Assembly (NCBI RefSeq): GCF_016907715.1
Contig: NZ_JAFBCM010000001.1
Location: 1,736,001 to 1,800,000 of the forward strand
DNA from: Tenggerimyces flavus
Lineage (GTDB): Bacteria; Actinomycetota; Actinomycetes; Propionibacteriales; Actinopolymorphaceae
Direction: 5' to 3'
Length of the DNA stretch: 64,000 nucleotides
Numbering within the stretch: position 1 is the first letter of the stretch; the number at the start of each line of letters is the position of its first letter. This document shows positions 42,246-49,551 of the stretch, one piece after another. The position numbers were made by a program, and so were the translations under genes. The notes below the pieces were generated by a model. The model was not told where the DNA came from. It saw nothing but the letters and a program-made list of their open reading frames with translations, and did no database searches.

Positions 42246-42701
42246 ATGGGTGTAGCGCAGATCGACGGTGTATTGCCGGAGCAGACTGACATCGAAGCGG
42301 CGGACGAGGTACTTCCGCGCATTAGGAACTACCTCCAACGCCACAGGGGCGACGACACGATCCCACTCGAAGTGGTGGATGAGTCCGGCAGAGAGACGCT
42401 GGAAGTGCCACGGGCGGCGGTTGCCCTGCTCGCCCGGATTCTTGCCCACATGGCGGCTGGCAGAGGTGTGTCCGTCCTCCCGGTGCATGCGGAACTGACC
42501 ACTCAACAGGCGGCCGACATGCTGAACGTGTCGCGGCCCTTCCTGATCGGTCTTCTGGAGGCCGGTGAGATCGAGTTCAAGAAGGTGGGAAGCCACCGTC
42601 GAGTCCGTGCGGAGTCGCTGCTCGACTATCGTCGGCGCGACGACGAGAGCCGGCGGAAGGCTGCCGACGAACTCTCCGCCCTGCGCGACGTCGGAGCCTA
42701 A
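42246..42701 (+). CDS. Antitoxin with excisionase-type HTH (partner of PIN toxin)
   Basis: A 151-aa protein from ATG 42246, set by GAGGAGG about 6 nt upstream. The N-terminal half is alpha-helical. Residues about 85-135 form an excisionase/MerR-like HTH (LTTQQAADMLNVSRPFLIGL, then KVGSHRRVRAESLLDYRRR). The C-terminal tail probably wraps the toxin. The gene ends 5 bp before the PIN gene. It should neutralise the toxin and repress the operon through the repeats at 42196-42222. Confidence 0.85.
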   Translation: MGVAQIDGVLPEQTDIEAADEVLPRIRNYLQRHRGDDTIPLEVVDESGRETLEVPRAAVALLARILAHMAAGRGVSVLPVHAELTTQQAADMLNVSRPFLIGLLEAGEIEFKKVGSHRRVRAESLLDYRRRDDESRRKAADELSALRDVGA

Positions 42702-42706
42702 CTGTC

Positions 42707-43255
42707 GTGGCCTTCGTCGTTGTCTACGACGCGGACGTGCTCTACCGAAGCACCGTCCGAGACCTCCTCATCCGGATCGGACAGTCCGGCCTCGTACAAG
42801 CCAAGTGGACTGACGACATCCTGGACGAAGCCTTCGACAACATCCGCAAGAACCGTCCCGACCTCAACCCGACGCTTCTCGAGAGAACGCGGTCCCTCAT
42901 GATGCGCAGCATCCGGGACTGCATGGTCATGGGGTATGAGCCGCGGATCGACGCCGTGAAGTTGCCGGACCCTGGGGATCGCCACGTTCTGGCCGCGGCG
43001 ATCAAGGCTCGAGCGCAACTCATCGTCACCTACAACCTTCGCGACTTTCCCAAGGCTGCGCTCGACCCGTGGAACGTCGAGGCGAAGCATCCGGACGACT
43101 TCGTTCTTGATCAAATCGGCCTCGACAAGGGTGTCGTCCACTCCGCTGTCCAGCAGATGGCCGACGCCTGGTCTGACGGAACGACGACCGATGACGTACT
43201 CCACAGCCTCGAACGAGACGAGCTCGTCGGAACCGTCGCCGCTCTACGTAGCTAG
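42707..43255 (+). CDS. PIN-domain ribonuclease toxin (PIN_3/COG1569 type)
   Basis: A 182-aa protein, GTG start. PIN acidic residues lie in VVVYDADVLYRS (first Asp), LDEAFDNIRKNRP (Glu), LPDPGDRHVLAAAIKARAQ (Asp cluster) and VTYNLRDFP (last Asp). These would bind Mg and cleave RNA. It lies directly after its antitoxin with a 5-bp gap. The tail (VVHSAVQQMADAW) is helical as in other PIN_3 toxins. It would act in the cytoplasm when the antitoxin is degraded. Confidence 0.88.
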   Translation: MAFVVVYDADVLYRSTVRDLLIRIGQSGLVQAKWTDDILDEAFDNIRKNRPDLNPTLLERTRSLMMRSIRDCMVMGYEPRIDAVKLPDPGDRHVLAAAIKARAQLIVTYNLRDFPKAALDPWNVEAKHPDDFVLDQIGLDKGVVHSAVQQMADAWSDGTTTDDVLHSLERDELVGTVAALRS

Positions 43256-43374
43256 CTTCTGCGCCGAACGTGCCGCGCTTCGACGCACTGGCGCGCAGGC
43301 AGGCTCTGCGAGTTGAGGCTTGAGCTCCAACATTGTGGTTGCAGGGAGTCGGGGGCGTTGGTGACGATGAACGT

Positions 43375-44055
43375 GTGAGCGCGATCGAGCCTGACTACGA
43401 CACGGATACGGGGAGGTCGGCCGCGTGGGACCCGTCCTGGGTCGTTGCCAGCGAGGGTTGGGACGAGGGCGCGGGACGGTTTGTGGCGGAGGGGCTCGCA
43501 CCCGTGCTCGATGTCGGCTGCGGCTTCGGGGGCTTTGCTGCCAAGTTGTCGCCGGCTGCGAGGTGGATCGGTGTCGATACTTCGTCCTCGATGCTCGCCA
43601 GGGTGACGGCGCGGCCGGTCGTCCAGGCCGATGCCCTGCGGTTGCCGTTTCGCGACCAGAGCGTCGGCGGGGTGGTGTGCCGCAACATGCTGTATCACTT
43701 CGAACGTCCCGCGGACGTGATCGCCGAGGCTCGTCGGGTGCTTCGCCCTGGTGGACTGTTCCTCGCGCAGACCAAGGCGCGGGCTCAGGATCCTGAGTTG
43801 GTTCCGGACGGATATGCGCCGAGCACCTTTGACGCTGAGGAGGCTCCGGCGGTCGTGGCCTCGGTGTTCGGTTCCGAGGCGGTACAGGTCGAGGCTTGGG
43901 ACGGGCCGTTCATGGTCCTTCCCGATCGCGCGGCAGTGGCGACGTACGTACGCCACCATCAGCTGCCCGCGGAGCTTGGCCAACAGGTGGCCACGCCGCT
44001 CACGCTCACGAAGCGGGGCTGCCTGGTGTGGGCACGAAAGAATGTGCGTCGCTGA
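43375..44055 (+). CDS. SAM-dependent methyltransferase
   Basis: A 226-aa class I enzyme. Motif I is PVLDVGCGFGGFAAKL (about 41), motif II WIGVDTSSSML, then VVQADALRLPFRDQSVGGVV and ARRVLRPGGLFLAQTK. GTG 43375 (VSAIEPDYDTDTG) is the likely start. Methyltransf_11-type, small-molecule substrate unknown. It is followed 124 bp later by another methyltransferase-fold gene. Confidence 0.85.
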   Translation: MSAIEPDYDTDTGRSAAWDPSWVVASEGWDEGAGRFVAEGLAPVLDVGCGFGGFAAKLSPAARWIGVDTSSSMLARVTARPVVQADALRLPFRDQSVGGVVCRNMLYHFERPADVIAEARRVLRPGGLFLAQTKARAQDPELVPDGYAPSTFDAEEAPAVVASVFGSEAVQVEAWDGPFMVLPDRAAVATYVRHHQLPAELGQQVATPLTLTKRGCLVWARKNVRR

Positions 44056-44179
44056 CCGGCTCCTGGCAAGACAGGTGGCAGCGGACGGTAGGGCAGTCGA
44101 TACACTGCGGGCCTCGCGTGAGTTGGGGCTCGATAGATTCGGGCTCGATCCAACGTTCACGGTCGCTTGGAGGCTACGG

Positions 44180-45004
44180 ATGACTGGGCAAGATGCCGCT
44201 CTTCCCCCCGGGGTCGATCCCACCCGGCCGGCGGCCGCGAGGGTGTACGACTACATCCTCGGCGGCACCCAGAACACCGAGGTCGACCGCCAGGCGGTCG
44301 AGCACACCAAGAAGGGCGTTCCGGAGCTCCCCGACATCGCCTGGTCCAACCGCGGCTTCCACCAGCGGGCGGCGCGCTGGATGGCGGAGAAGGGAATCCG
44401 CCAGTTCCTCGACGTCGGCTCGGGTCTCCCGACTCAGAACAACACCCACGAGGTCGTCCAGCGGGTCATCCCGGACGCCCACGTGGTGTACGTCGACATC
44501 GACCCCATGGTCAAGGCCCACGCCGACGACCTGCTTCGCGGCGCCGCCAACACGGCGGTGCTCACCGGGGACGTACGCGAGCCCGACCCCATCTTCGACA
44601 GCCCCGAGGTTCAGTCGTTGATCGACCTCGACCAGCCCGTCGGGCTGTTCATGACCGGCCTCCTCATGCTCGTCGACGACGAGTCCGACCCGCGCGGACT
44701 GGTGCAGCGCTACGTCAGCAGGCTCGCGTCGGGCAGCTACCTCGCCCTGACGCACCCGACGGGCGACAAGCAGGCCCCCGAAGCCGCCGAACGGATGAGC
44801 GGCGTACTGGGACGCGGCGGCCACTTCAACCTCCGGCCCACCGAGTACATCCGCACCCTCTTCGACGGCCTCGAGCTCGTCTCCCCGTACGAAGGCGCCG
44901 AGCCGGCCGTCACCTTCGCCGGTCTCTGGGGTGCCGTGGACCCCGAAGTCGCCGACAGCGACGGCTCCCGCTGGATGCTCGCCGGAGTCGCCCGCAAGCC
45001 CTAG
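44180..45004 (+). CDS. SAM-dependent methyltransferase-like protein (PF04672 type)
   Basis: A 274-aa protein of a group very common in actinobacteria. DPTRPAAARVYDYILGGTQN is the signature opening, RQFLDVGSGLPTQNNTHEV replaces motif I, and HVVYVDIDPMV is motif II. FMTGLLMLVDDESDPRGLV and the ending RWMLAGVARKP are typical. GGAGG precedes ATG 44180. The physiological substrate is unknown; the fold predicts SAM binding. Confidence 0.88.
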   Translation: MTGQDAALPPGVDPTRPAAARVYDYILGGTQNTEVDRQAVEHTKKGVPELPDIAWSNRGFHQRAARWMAEKGIRQFLDVGSGLPTQNNTHEVVQRVIPDAHVVYVDIDPMVKAHADDLLRGAANTAVLTGDVREPDPIFDSPEVQSLIDLDQPVGLFMTGLLMLVDDESDPRGLVQRYVSRLASGSYLALTHPTGDKQAPEAAERMSGVLGRGGHFNLRPTEYIRTLFDGLELVSPYEGAEPAVTFAGLWGAVDPEVADSDGSRWMLAGVARKP

Positions 45005-45140
45005 CGGCGGGGATTCAGGTGTTGGTGGGCGACATTGGCCTGTGAAGGACGGAAGTGCCTGTCCTGCTGGGGAGACTTGGGATGGCGACGTCTCAAGTAA
45101 TCCGAGCGGGAAGGCACTCCGTAGGTGAAGCGTCGTGGTC

Positions 45141-45280
45141 GCCTTACCCGGCCAGTGACCGCTCTACCTGGCGTCCACCCCACGTAAAGCGGCCAATGAT
45201 CCTGTAAACATGATCATTGGACGCAGGGCGGGGCCGGACCGGTCGAACCCACCGCCGGACGAAAGATCGAGGCCAGGCCG
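45141..45280. repeat. Dispersed hairpin repeat, copy 1
   Basis: It begins GCCTTACCCGGCCAGTG and has a central near-palindrome CCAATGATCCTG-TAAA-CATGATCATTGG (45193-45220, one mismatch). It ends GGACCGGTCGAACCCACCGC. The same element lies at 51491. Both copies sit directly downstream of a gene, so they may also stop transcription. It fills most of the gap between the methyltransferase (ends 45004) and the APH-like gene; no gene is seen there. Confidence 0.85.
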
Positions 45281-45313
45281 GCGCTATTTGCCAGACACGA
45301 CCTGCCCGGGCGC

Positions 45314-46099
45314 TCAGTCGAACAGGTGCCGGTGCCGTTCGGTCCAGTCGACGTCTCCCCGCAGCCGTTCCAGCTCACCGTCGGCGACCATGGCGACCTG
45401 GCGCTCGTGACCCTCCTCGGCGAGCCGGCGAACCGTGTCCAAGCCGGCGCGCTGAACGGCAACGACCTCGTCGACCAGCCCATCGGTCGATGACAGCCCG
45501 TACGCCTCGGCGAACAACTCGAGCCGGCGGCGACGGTTCGGAGGCTCGGGATAGCGAAGCCACCGCACGCAGGTCTCGTCGTCTCGGAACGGCGCCAGGT
45601 ACTCCAGCGCGTACGCGACGTCCTGCCGGGGCGGGGCGAGGTTCGCGTACTCCCAGTCGAGCAGTCCAACCGGCTGGGTCCCCTGCCAGACGATGTTCCA
45701 GGGCCCGAAGTCGCCGTGGCAGACGACCTCGCCAGGTCCTCCGGTTCCCGTCTGTCCGGTGAACCAGACCGGCTCCTCGTCGGGCTTCCACGCGGCCACG
45801 GCGTCGTGGTAGAGCCGGAGCATGCGAGCCGCGGCCACCAACCCGTCCTCGTCGACGACCTTGGCCCAGCCGTCTGGCCCGGACTCCCCTTCGATGTAGG
45901 TGAGGATCTCGACGTCGCCCTCGATCCCGACCACGCGGGGCGAGTACGGAAAGCCAGCGTCTCCGAGGTAGTCGAGCAGTGCGTGCACCGCCGGGGTCCA
46001 GGGCTGCACGGGATGGCGCACAGTGGAGCCGCGCCGAACGACCTGCCGGTCCGACCTGTCCTGGAGAACCTCGTCGTCAGGCATCCCGGGACCGTACAT
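45314..46099 (-). CDS. APH-family phosphotransferase
   Basis: A 261-aa kinase-fold enzyme. The catalytic loop is VVCHGDFGPWNIVW and the metal motif is GLLDWEYANLAPPRQDVAYA. The N-lobe is short (STVRHPVQPWTPAVHALLDY), as in homoserine-kinase-II-like or aminoglycoside phosphotransferases. Start ATG 46099 is used; ATG 46084 is equally possible. It follows the decayed methyltransferase on the same strand. Not obviously a paralogue of the APH-like gene at 39957. Confidence 0.8.
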   Translation of the reverse strand: MYGPGMPDDEVLQDRSDRQVVRRGSTVRHPVQPWTPAVHALLDYLGDAGFPYSPRVVGIEGDVEILTYIEGESGPDGWAKVVDEDGLVAAARMLRLYHDAVAAWKPDEEPVWFTGQTGTGGPGEVVCHGDFGPWNIVWQGTQPVGLLDWEYANLAPPRQDVAYALEYLAPFRDDETCVRWLRYPEPPNRRRRLELFAEAYGLSSTDGLVDEVVAVQRAGLDTVRRLAEEGHERQVAMVADGELERLRGDVDWTERHRHLFD

Positions 46100-46125
46100 T
46101 CCGGCGGGATCGATCGGCACCGGAA

Positions 46126-46574
46126 TTACGGCTGGGCGCGCCGGCCCCAGGCGGAGATCAGTGGGGGAGTGACGACGTCGATCGTGCCGGTGCGGACTGC
46201 TTCGAGGTGCGCGTCGACCTCGGCTGCTGTCGCGTGGCCCTGGGCGATCAGGGCGTCTCGGACCTGGTTGACGTTCGCCAGTTCCTGGCCGCAGCGCGCT
46301 CACCATCTGCCGCAGGGCGTCGCTCCGCCCTGGAACGTGCACCAGCACCAGCCGCGCGTGCACCAGGAGTCGCCGACCCGGCGGGCCAGCAAGCAGGGCA
46401 GCGACGGCCCGCCGGCGCCGACCTCCCAGCGCCGACCTCCCAGCACCGCCCGCCCGGCGAGGTCCCGAGGGCGTCGAGGTGTCGATCGGTCACCGCGTCG
46501 AACAGCTTCGACAGCGCCGCGAACCGGCCGCCGGCATCGGCAGCACTGTTGTCCAGCAGATAGGGCGTCGACAT
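46126..46574 (-). pseudogene. Methyltransferase broken by 14-bp tandem duplication
   Basis: It starts normally at ATG 46574 (MSTPYLLDNSAADAGGRFAA) and reaches motif I RCWEVGAG. There a 14-bp tandem duplication (46415-46428 and 46429-46442) shifts the frame. Removing one copy restores GGPSLPCLLA. Further down other frames give VHARLVLVHVPGRSDALRQM and the family's normal end (LANVNQVRDALIAQGHATAA, then PPLISAWGRRAQP). About 350 bp of the middle is missing compared with an intact enzyme. It is non-functional. Confidence 0.8.
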
Positions 46575-46582
46575 GCGCGTAC

Positions 46583-47095
46583 CTACTCCGGAATGGGCGG
46601 TCCGACGACTTCGAGGCCGTACCGCGGGCCGACGTCGTTCCACCGGCCGATCTCCTCGGCCATCGTGCGACCCTCGCCCTCTGCGGGAAGGCGCATCGCG
46701 GCGGCGGGCAGGCCGACCTCGTCGTACAGGCGGAGGAGACCGCCGGGGACAGTGAGAGCGACGAAGCGGGCCGGTCGGTCGCCGCGGATGCGGAACGCGT
46801 GCGGCAGACCTTTCGGGAGGTACATGAACCACCCGGCCGTCAGCTCGTACGTCTCCTCACCGGCCACGTAGGTCAGCTCGCCGTCGAGCAGGTAGAACGC
46901 CTCGGCCTCGTGATGGTGACGGTGCAGGGGCGTGGCGATGCCCGGCGGCTGGGTCACCAGCGCGACGCCGAGTGAGCCGCCGGTTTGGTCAGGCCCCACG
47001 AGGTGTTCGAACAGCGATCCCATCGCCCAGGTGCCGCGGCCCGCGCCGGGCTCGCACGCCACCACCTGGTCGTGCTGTGTGTCGGTGCCGGTCAT
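46583..47095 (-). CDS. Cupin-domain protein
   Basis: A 170-aa protein. Cupin motif 1 is TPLHRHHHEAEAFYLLDGEL with clustered His and Glu metal ligands, and motif 2 is PKGLPHAFRI. The C-terminal helix (PAEGEGRTMAEEIGRWNDVG) resembles quercetinase-like or regulatory cupins. It is divergent from the TetR gene at 47156 across an inverted repeat, so it is the likely TetR target. The broken methyltransferase starts 9 bp after its end, probably in the same transcript. Confidence 0.82.
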   Translation of the reverse strand: MTGTDTQHDQVVACEPGAGRGTWAMGSLFEHLVGPDQTGGSLGVALVTQPPGIATPLHRHHHEAEAFYLLDGELTYVAGEETYELTAGWFMYLPKGLPHAFRIRGDRPARFVALTVPGGLLRLYDEVGLPAAAMRLPAEGEGRTMAEEIGRWNDVGPRYGLEVVGPPIPE

Positions 47096-47115
47096 GGCCC
47101 CGCCCCCTCAATTGA

Positions 47116-47132
47116 CCCGAATCGACTTCGGG
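47116..47132. promoter_or_regulatory. TetR operator candidate
   Basis: CCCGAA-TCGAC-TTCGGG, a perfect 6-bp inverted repeat in the 60-bp gap between the cupin and TetR genes. It overlaps a TTGACC -35 candidate (47112-47117) reading toward the TetR gene. Confidence 0.55.
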
Positions 47133-47155
47133 CGAATACGGGTAGGCTAGGTCAC

Positions 47156-47830
47156 GTGGCAGATCCCGTCAACACCCGCCGTTATCACTCGCCCGCCCGT
47201 CGCCAACAGGCCGAGGAGACGCGCCGAGCCGTGCTGCGAGCGGCCAGAGCGCTGTTCATCGCACGCGGGTACGCCGAGACCTCGGTCGCCGACGTCGCCC
47301 GCCAGGCGAACGTCTCGGTCGACACGATCTACGCGAGTGTGGGGCGCAAGCCACAGCTCCTGCTGGCGGTGCACGACATGATCCTCGGATCCTCCGACGA
47401 ACCGATCCCCGCCGAGCAGCGCGACTACGTACGCCGGCTCCGCGAGGCCGCCACGGCGGAGGACAAGATCCTGCTCTACGCCGAGACGCTCGCCGAGCTG
47501 CTCCCGGACACCGTCCCGCTCGACCTCGCCCTCCGCGACGCCGGCGCCCGCGAGCCGGAGTGCCGGGAGCTCCGCGCGTCGATCAGTCGGCGCCGACGGG
47601 CCAACATGCTGCTGTTCGCGGCCGATCTCCGCGGCACCGGGCAGCTTCGCCCTGACCTCACCGACGAGCAGGCGGCAGACCTGGTGTGGTCGATGAACTC
47701 ACCGGAGTACTTCCAGCTGCTCGCGGACGCCGGCTACACCCCCGACGAATACGCCCGCCTCCTCGCCGACGTCTGGACCCGCACCCTCCTCGCCCCGCCG
47801 CCGAGCGGCGATCAGCCCGCTCGCCCGTAA
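47156..47830 (+). CDS. TetR-family regulator
   Basis: A 224-aa repressor, GTG 47156. The N-terminal HTH is RRAVLRAARALFIARGYAET followed by SVADVARQANVSVDTIYASV; the helical ligand domain fills the rest. It probably represses itself and the divergent cupin gene through the site at 47116. Its 3' end overlaps the convergent TetR gene by 19 bp. Confidence 0.88.
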   Translation: MADPVNTRRYHSPARRQQAEETRRAVLRAARALFIARGYAETSVADVARQANVSVDTIYASVGRKPQLLLAVHDMILGSSDEPIPAEQRDYVRRLREAATAEDKILLYAETLAELLPDTVPLDLALRDAGAREPECRELRASISRRRRANMLLFAADLRGTGQLRPDLTDEQAADLVWSMNSPEYFQLLADAGYTPDEYARLLADVWTRTLLAPPPSGDQPARP

Positions 47831-48468
47831 GAGTGCGCGGTGAGGAAGATGCGGACAGCTTCCCGGGTGACGCGGTGGCGGTGGTCCGCGTCGCCGTTCG
47901 ACTCCGCCCCGAGGAACGCGGCGCGGTTGAGCTCGCGGCCTGCCACCAGCATCACGAACGTATGGGCCGCCGCGTCGTGATCGGGGGCGTGCAACACCCC
48001 ACGGGCGTGTAGTCGACCGATCGAGTGGGCCAGGCCGCCGACGCTGCGTCCCCAGCTGCGGTCGTAGTACTCCCGTCCCAGGTGCGGGAAGCGTTCGGCC
48101 TCGGCCATGACCAGGCGCCGCATCCGCAGCAGTTCGGGAGCGAGCAGACCGCGGTACGCCAGGTCGGCGAGGGCGAGCAGGGCGTCCGGGAGCTGGTCGT
48201 CGGGTACGTCGGCCAGCGCCTCGTTGTGCGGGCGGAACAGCTCGTAGCCGCGATCCACGGCGTCCAGCACGGCCGTACGGAACAGGTCCTGCTTGTCGGC
48301 GAAGTGCTGGTACACCGTTCGCTTCGACACCCCGGCCTCGGCGGAGACCTCGTCCATGCTCGCCCCGATGTAGCCGTGGCGACCGAACACGACTCGGGCC
48401 GCCGCGACGATGGCCGCGCGCTTGGCTGGCGACCGGCCTGAGCCGCCTGCGGGATCGATGGCATTCAC
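47812..48468 (-). CDS. TetR-family regulator
   Basis: A 218-aa repressor, GTG 48468. The HTH is RAAIVAAARVVFGRHGYIGA followed by SMDEVSAEAGVSKRTVYQHF. The C-terminal domain (LLRMRRLVMAEAERFPHLGR, then AHTFVMLVAGREL) is of the AefR-like type. Twin operators at 48492-48535 lie directly upstream, between it and the VOC-like gene at 48555, which is the likely co-regulated target. Confidence 0.9.
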   Translation of the reverse strand: MNAIDPAGGSGRSPAKRAAIVAAARVVFGRHGYIGASMDEVSAEAGVSKRTVYQHFADKQDLFRTAVLDAVDRGYELFRPHNEALADVPDDQLPDALLALADLAYRGLLAPELLRMRRLVMAEAERFPHLGREYYDRSWGRSVGGLAHSIGRLHARGVLHAPDHDAAAHTFVMLVAGRELNRAAFLGAESNGDADHRHRVTREAVRIFLTAHSYGRAG

Positions 48469-48491
48469 CTGTGAGTTGCCCCTTGACGTGC

Positions 48492-48535
48492 GGAAACTAC
48501 CTAGTTTACCTTAGCTGGAAACCACTCAGTTTACC
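48492..48535. promoter_or_regulatory. Twin 19-bp TetR operators
   Basis: GGAAACTACCTAGTTTACC (48492-48510) and GGAAACCACTCAGTTTACC (48517-48535), 25 bp apart, each built on AAACT/C-N4-A/CAGTTT-like palindromes. They cover a TTGACG...TACCTT promoter (48483-48512) for the VOC-like gene. Two sites about 2.4 helical turns apart suggest cooperative binding. Confidence 0.75.
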
Positions 48536-48554
48536 TCAACCGGGGGAGCATACG

Positions 48555-48974
48555 ATGACCACCACCTTGACGCCGCACCTGTTCTTCCCAGGCAACGCCG
48601 CGGAGGCGCTCGAGTTCTACCGGAGCGTCCTCGGTGGCGACCTGGAGGTGAACCTCTACGGTGTCGACTTCGCCACCCAGATGGGCGACGCGGGCCATGC
48701 CGACAAGGTCATGCACGGCAGGCTCACCGCCACCGGCGGGTTCACGATCAGCGCGTCCGACAACCGTCCGGGGGAGACCGCCGACCCGTTCAAGAACGAC
48801 GTCATCCTGGGCCTGGCCGGAAGCGCCGGCGACCAGGGCCTGCGGGACCAGTGGAAGCTGCTGATCGACGGCGGCACGGTCGACATCGCGCTGGAGCAGC
48901 AGATGTGGGGCGACGAGTACGGCGAGTGCCGCGACCGGTTCGGCGTGCGCTGGAGCGTGAGCCTGTCCGGCTGA
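48555..48974 (+). CDS. PhnB-like VOC protein
   Basis: A 139-aa protein from ATG 48555 (MTTTLTPHLFFPGNAAEALE), preceded by GGGGGAG. FYRSVLGGDLEVNLYG, GFTISASDNRPGE and the ending WGDEYGECRDRFGVRWSVSL are the PhnB/3-demethylubiquinone-methyltransferase-like glyoxalase pattern. Relatives are often found next to YCII proteins and ECF sigma factors; here a YCII gene follows. It is probably repressed by the divergent TetR. The function is unknown. Confidence 0.88.
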   Translation: MTTTLTPHLFFPGNAAEALEFYRSVLGGDLEVNLYGVDFATQMGDAGHADKVMHGRLTATGGFTISASDNRPGETADPFKNDVILGLAGSAGDQGLRDQWKLLIDGGTVDIALEQQMWGDEYGECRDRFGVRWSVSLSG

Positions 48975-49064
48975 GTTTCCGTCGGTAGCGTGTCGATTCC
49001 GCAGCGGGCCGTTCGTATGAGCGGTGAGAGGCCGGAGACTGGCCGCCGGACAAGGAGCGATGCG

Positions 49065-49418
49065 ATGTCGAAGTACCTGATCTCGTTCGACAAGGGCGCG
49101 ATGGACCACATCCCCGATCGGGACCTGGAGCAGGTGGGCAAGGACGCCCACGCGGTGGTCCAGGCGGCCAAGGATGCTGGCGTCTACGTCTTCGCCGGCG
49201 GGCTGGACTACGAGAAGGACGACGTCGAGCACGGTGTGGTGGCCATCGACGGGATGCTGACCGACGGGCCGTTCACGGAGGGCAAGGAGTTCATCGGCGG
49301 CGTGACGATCGTCGAGGTGCCCACCCGCGACGAGGCGTTGGCGTGGGCCGCGAAGATCGCCGTCGCCTGCCGGTGTCCGCAGGACGTGCGCAAGTTCATG
49401 TACGACCCGGACGTCTGA
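49065..49418 (+). CDS. YCII-related (DGPF) protein
   Basis: A 117-aa ferredoxin-like protein. AAGGAG lies upstream of ATG 49065. DGMLTDGPFTEGKEFIGGVT holds the DGPF signature, and the His/Asp pair in GKDAHAVVQAAKDAG and DGPF is the putative active site. The YCII family is structurally related to muconolactone isomerase; its role is unknown. It lies 90 bp after the PhnB-like gene and may share its transcript. Confidence 0.85.
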   Translation: MSKYLISFDKGAMDHIPDRDLEQVGKDAHAVVQAAKDAGVYVFAGGLDYEKDDVEHGVVAIDGMLTDGPFTEGKEFIGGVTIVEVPTRDEALAWAAKIAVACRCPQDVRKFMYDPDV

Positions 49419-49436
49419 CCCCGGGGGCCTGACCGG

Positions 49437-49456
49437 CGTCAAGATCGCGTCAAGAT
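49437..49456 (+). promoter_or_regulatory. 11-bp-spaced direct repeats upstream of kup
   Basis: CGTCAAGAT at 49437-49445 and 49448-49456, one helical turn apart, 96 bp before the kup start. Tandem half-sites with 11-bp spacing are typical of OmpR/PhoB-type response regulators such as KdpE. The link to potassium is an inference from position. Confidence 0.45.
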
Positions 49457-49551
49457 TCGCGGTCTCGACGCCGCGTGGCACGGAAGACAGCGAGATCGGC
49501 CGGTACGTTCCGGCGCGGGTGTGCCCTGCACCCGCGCTGAGGAGGACCATC

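Noticed and set aside
49419-49551. c-di-AMP (ydaO) or other riboswitch before kup
   Set aside because: The leader is too short for that fold and none of its conserved segments can be read.
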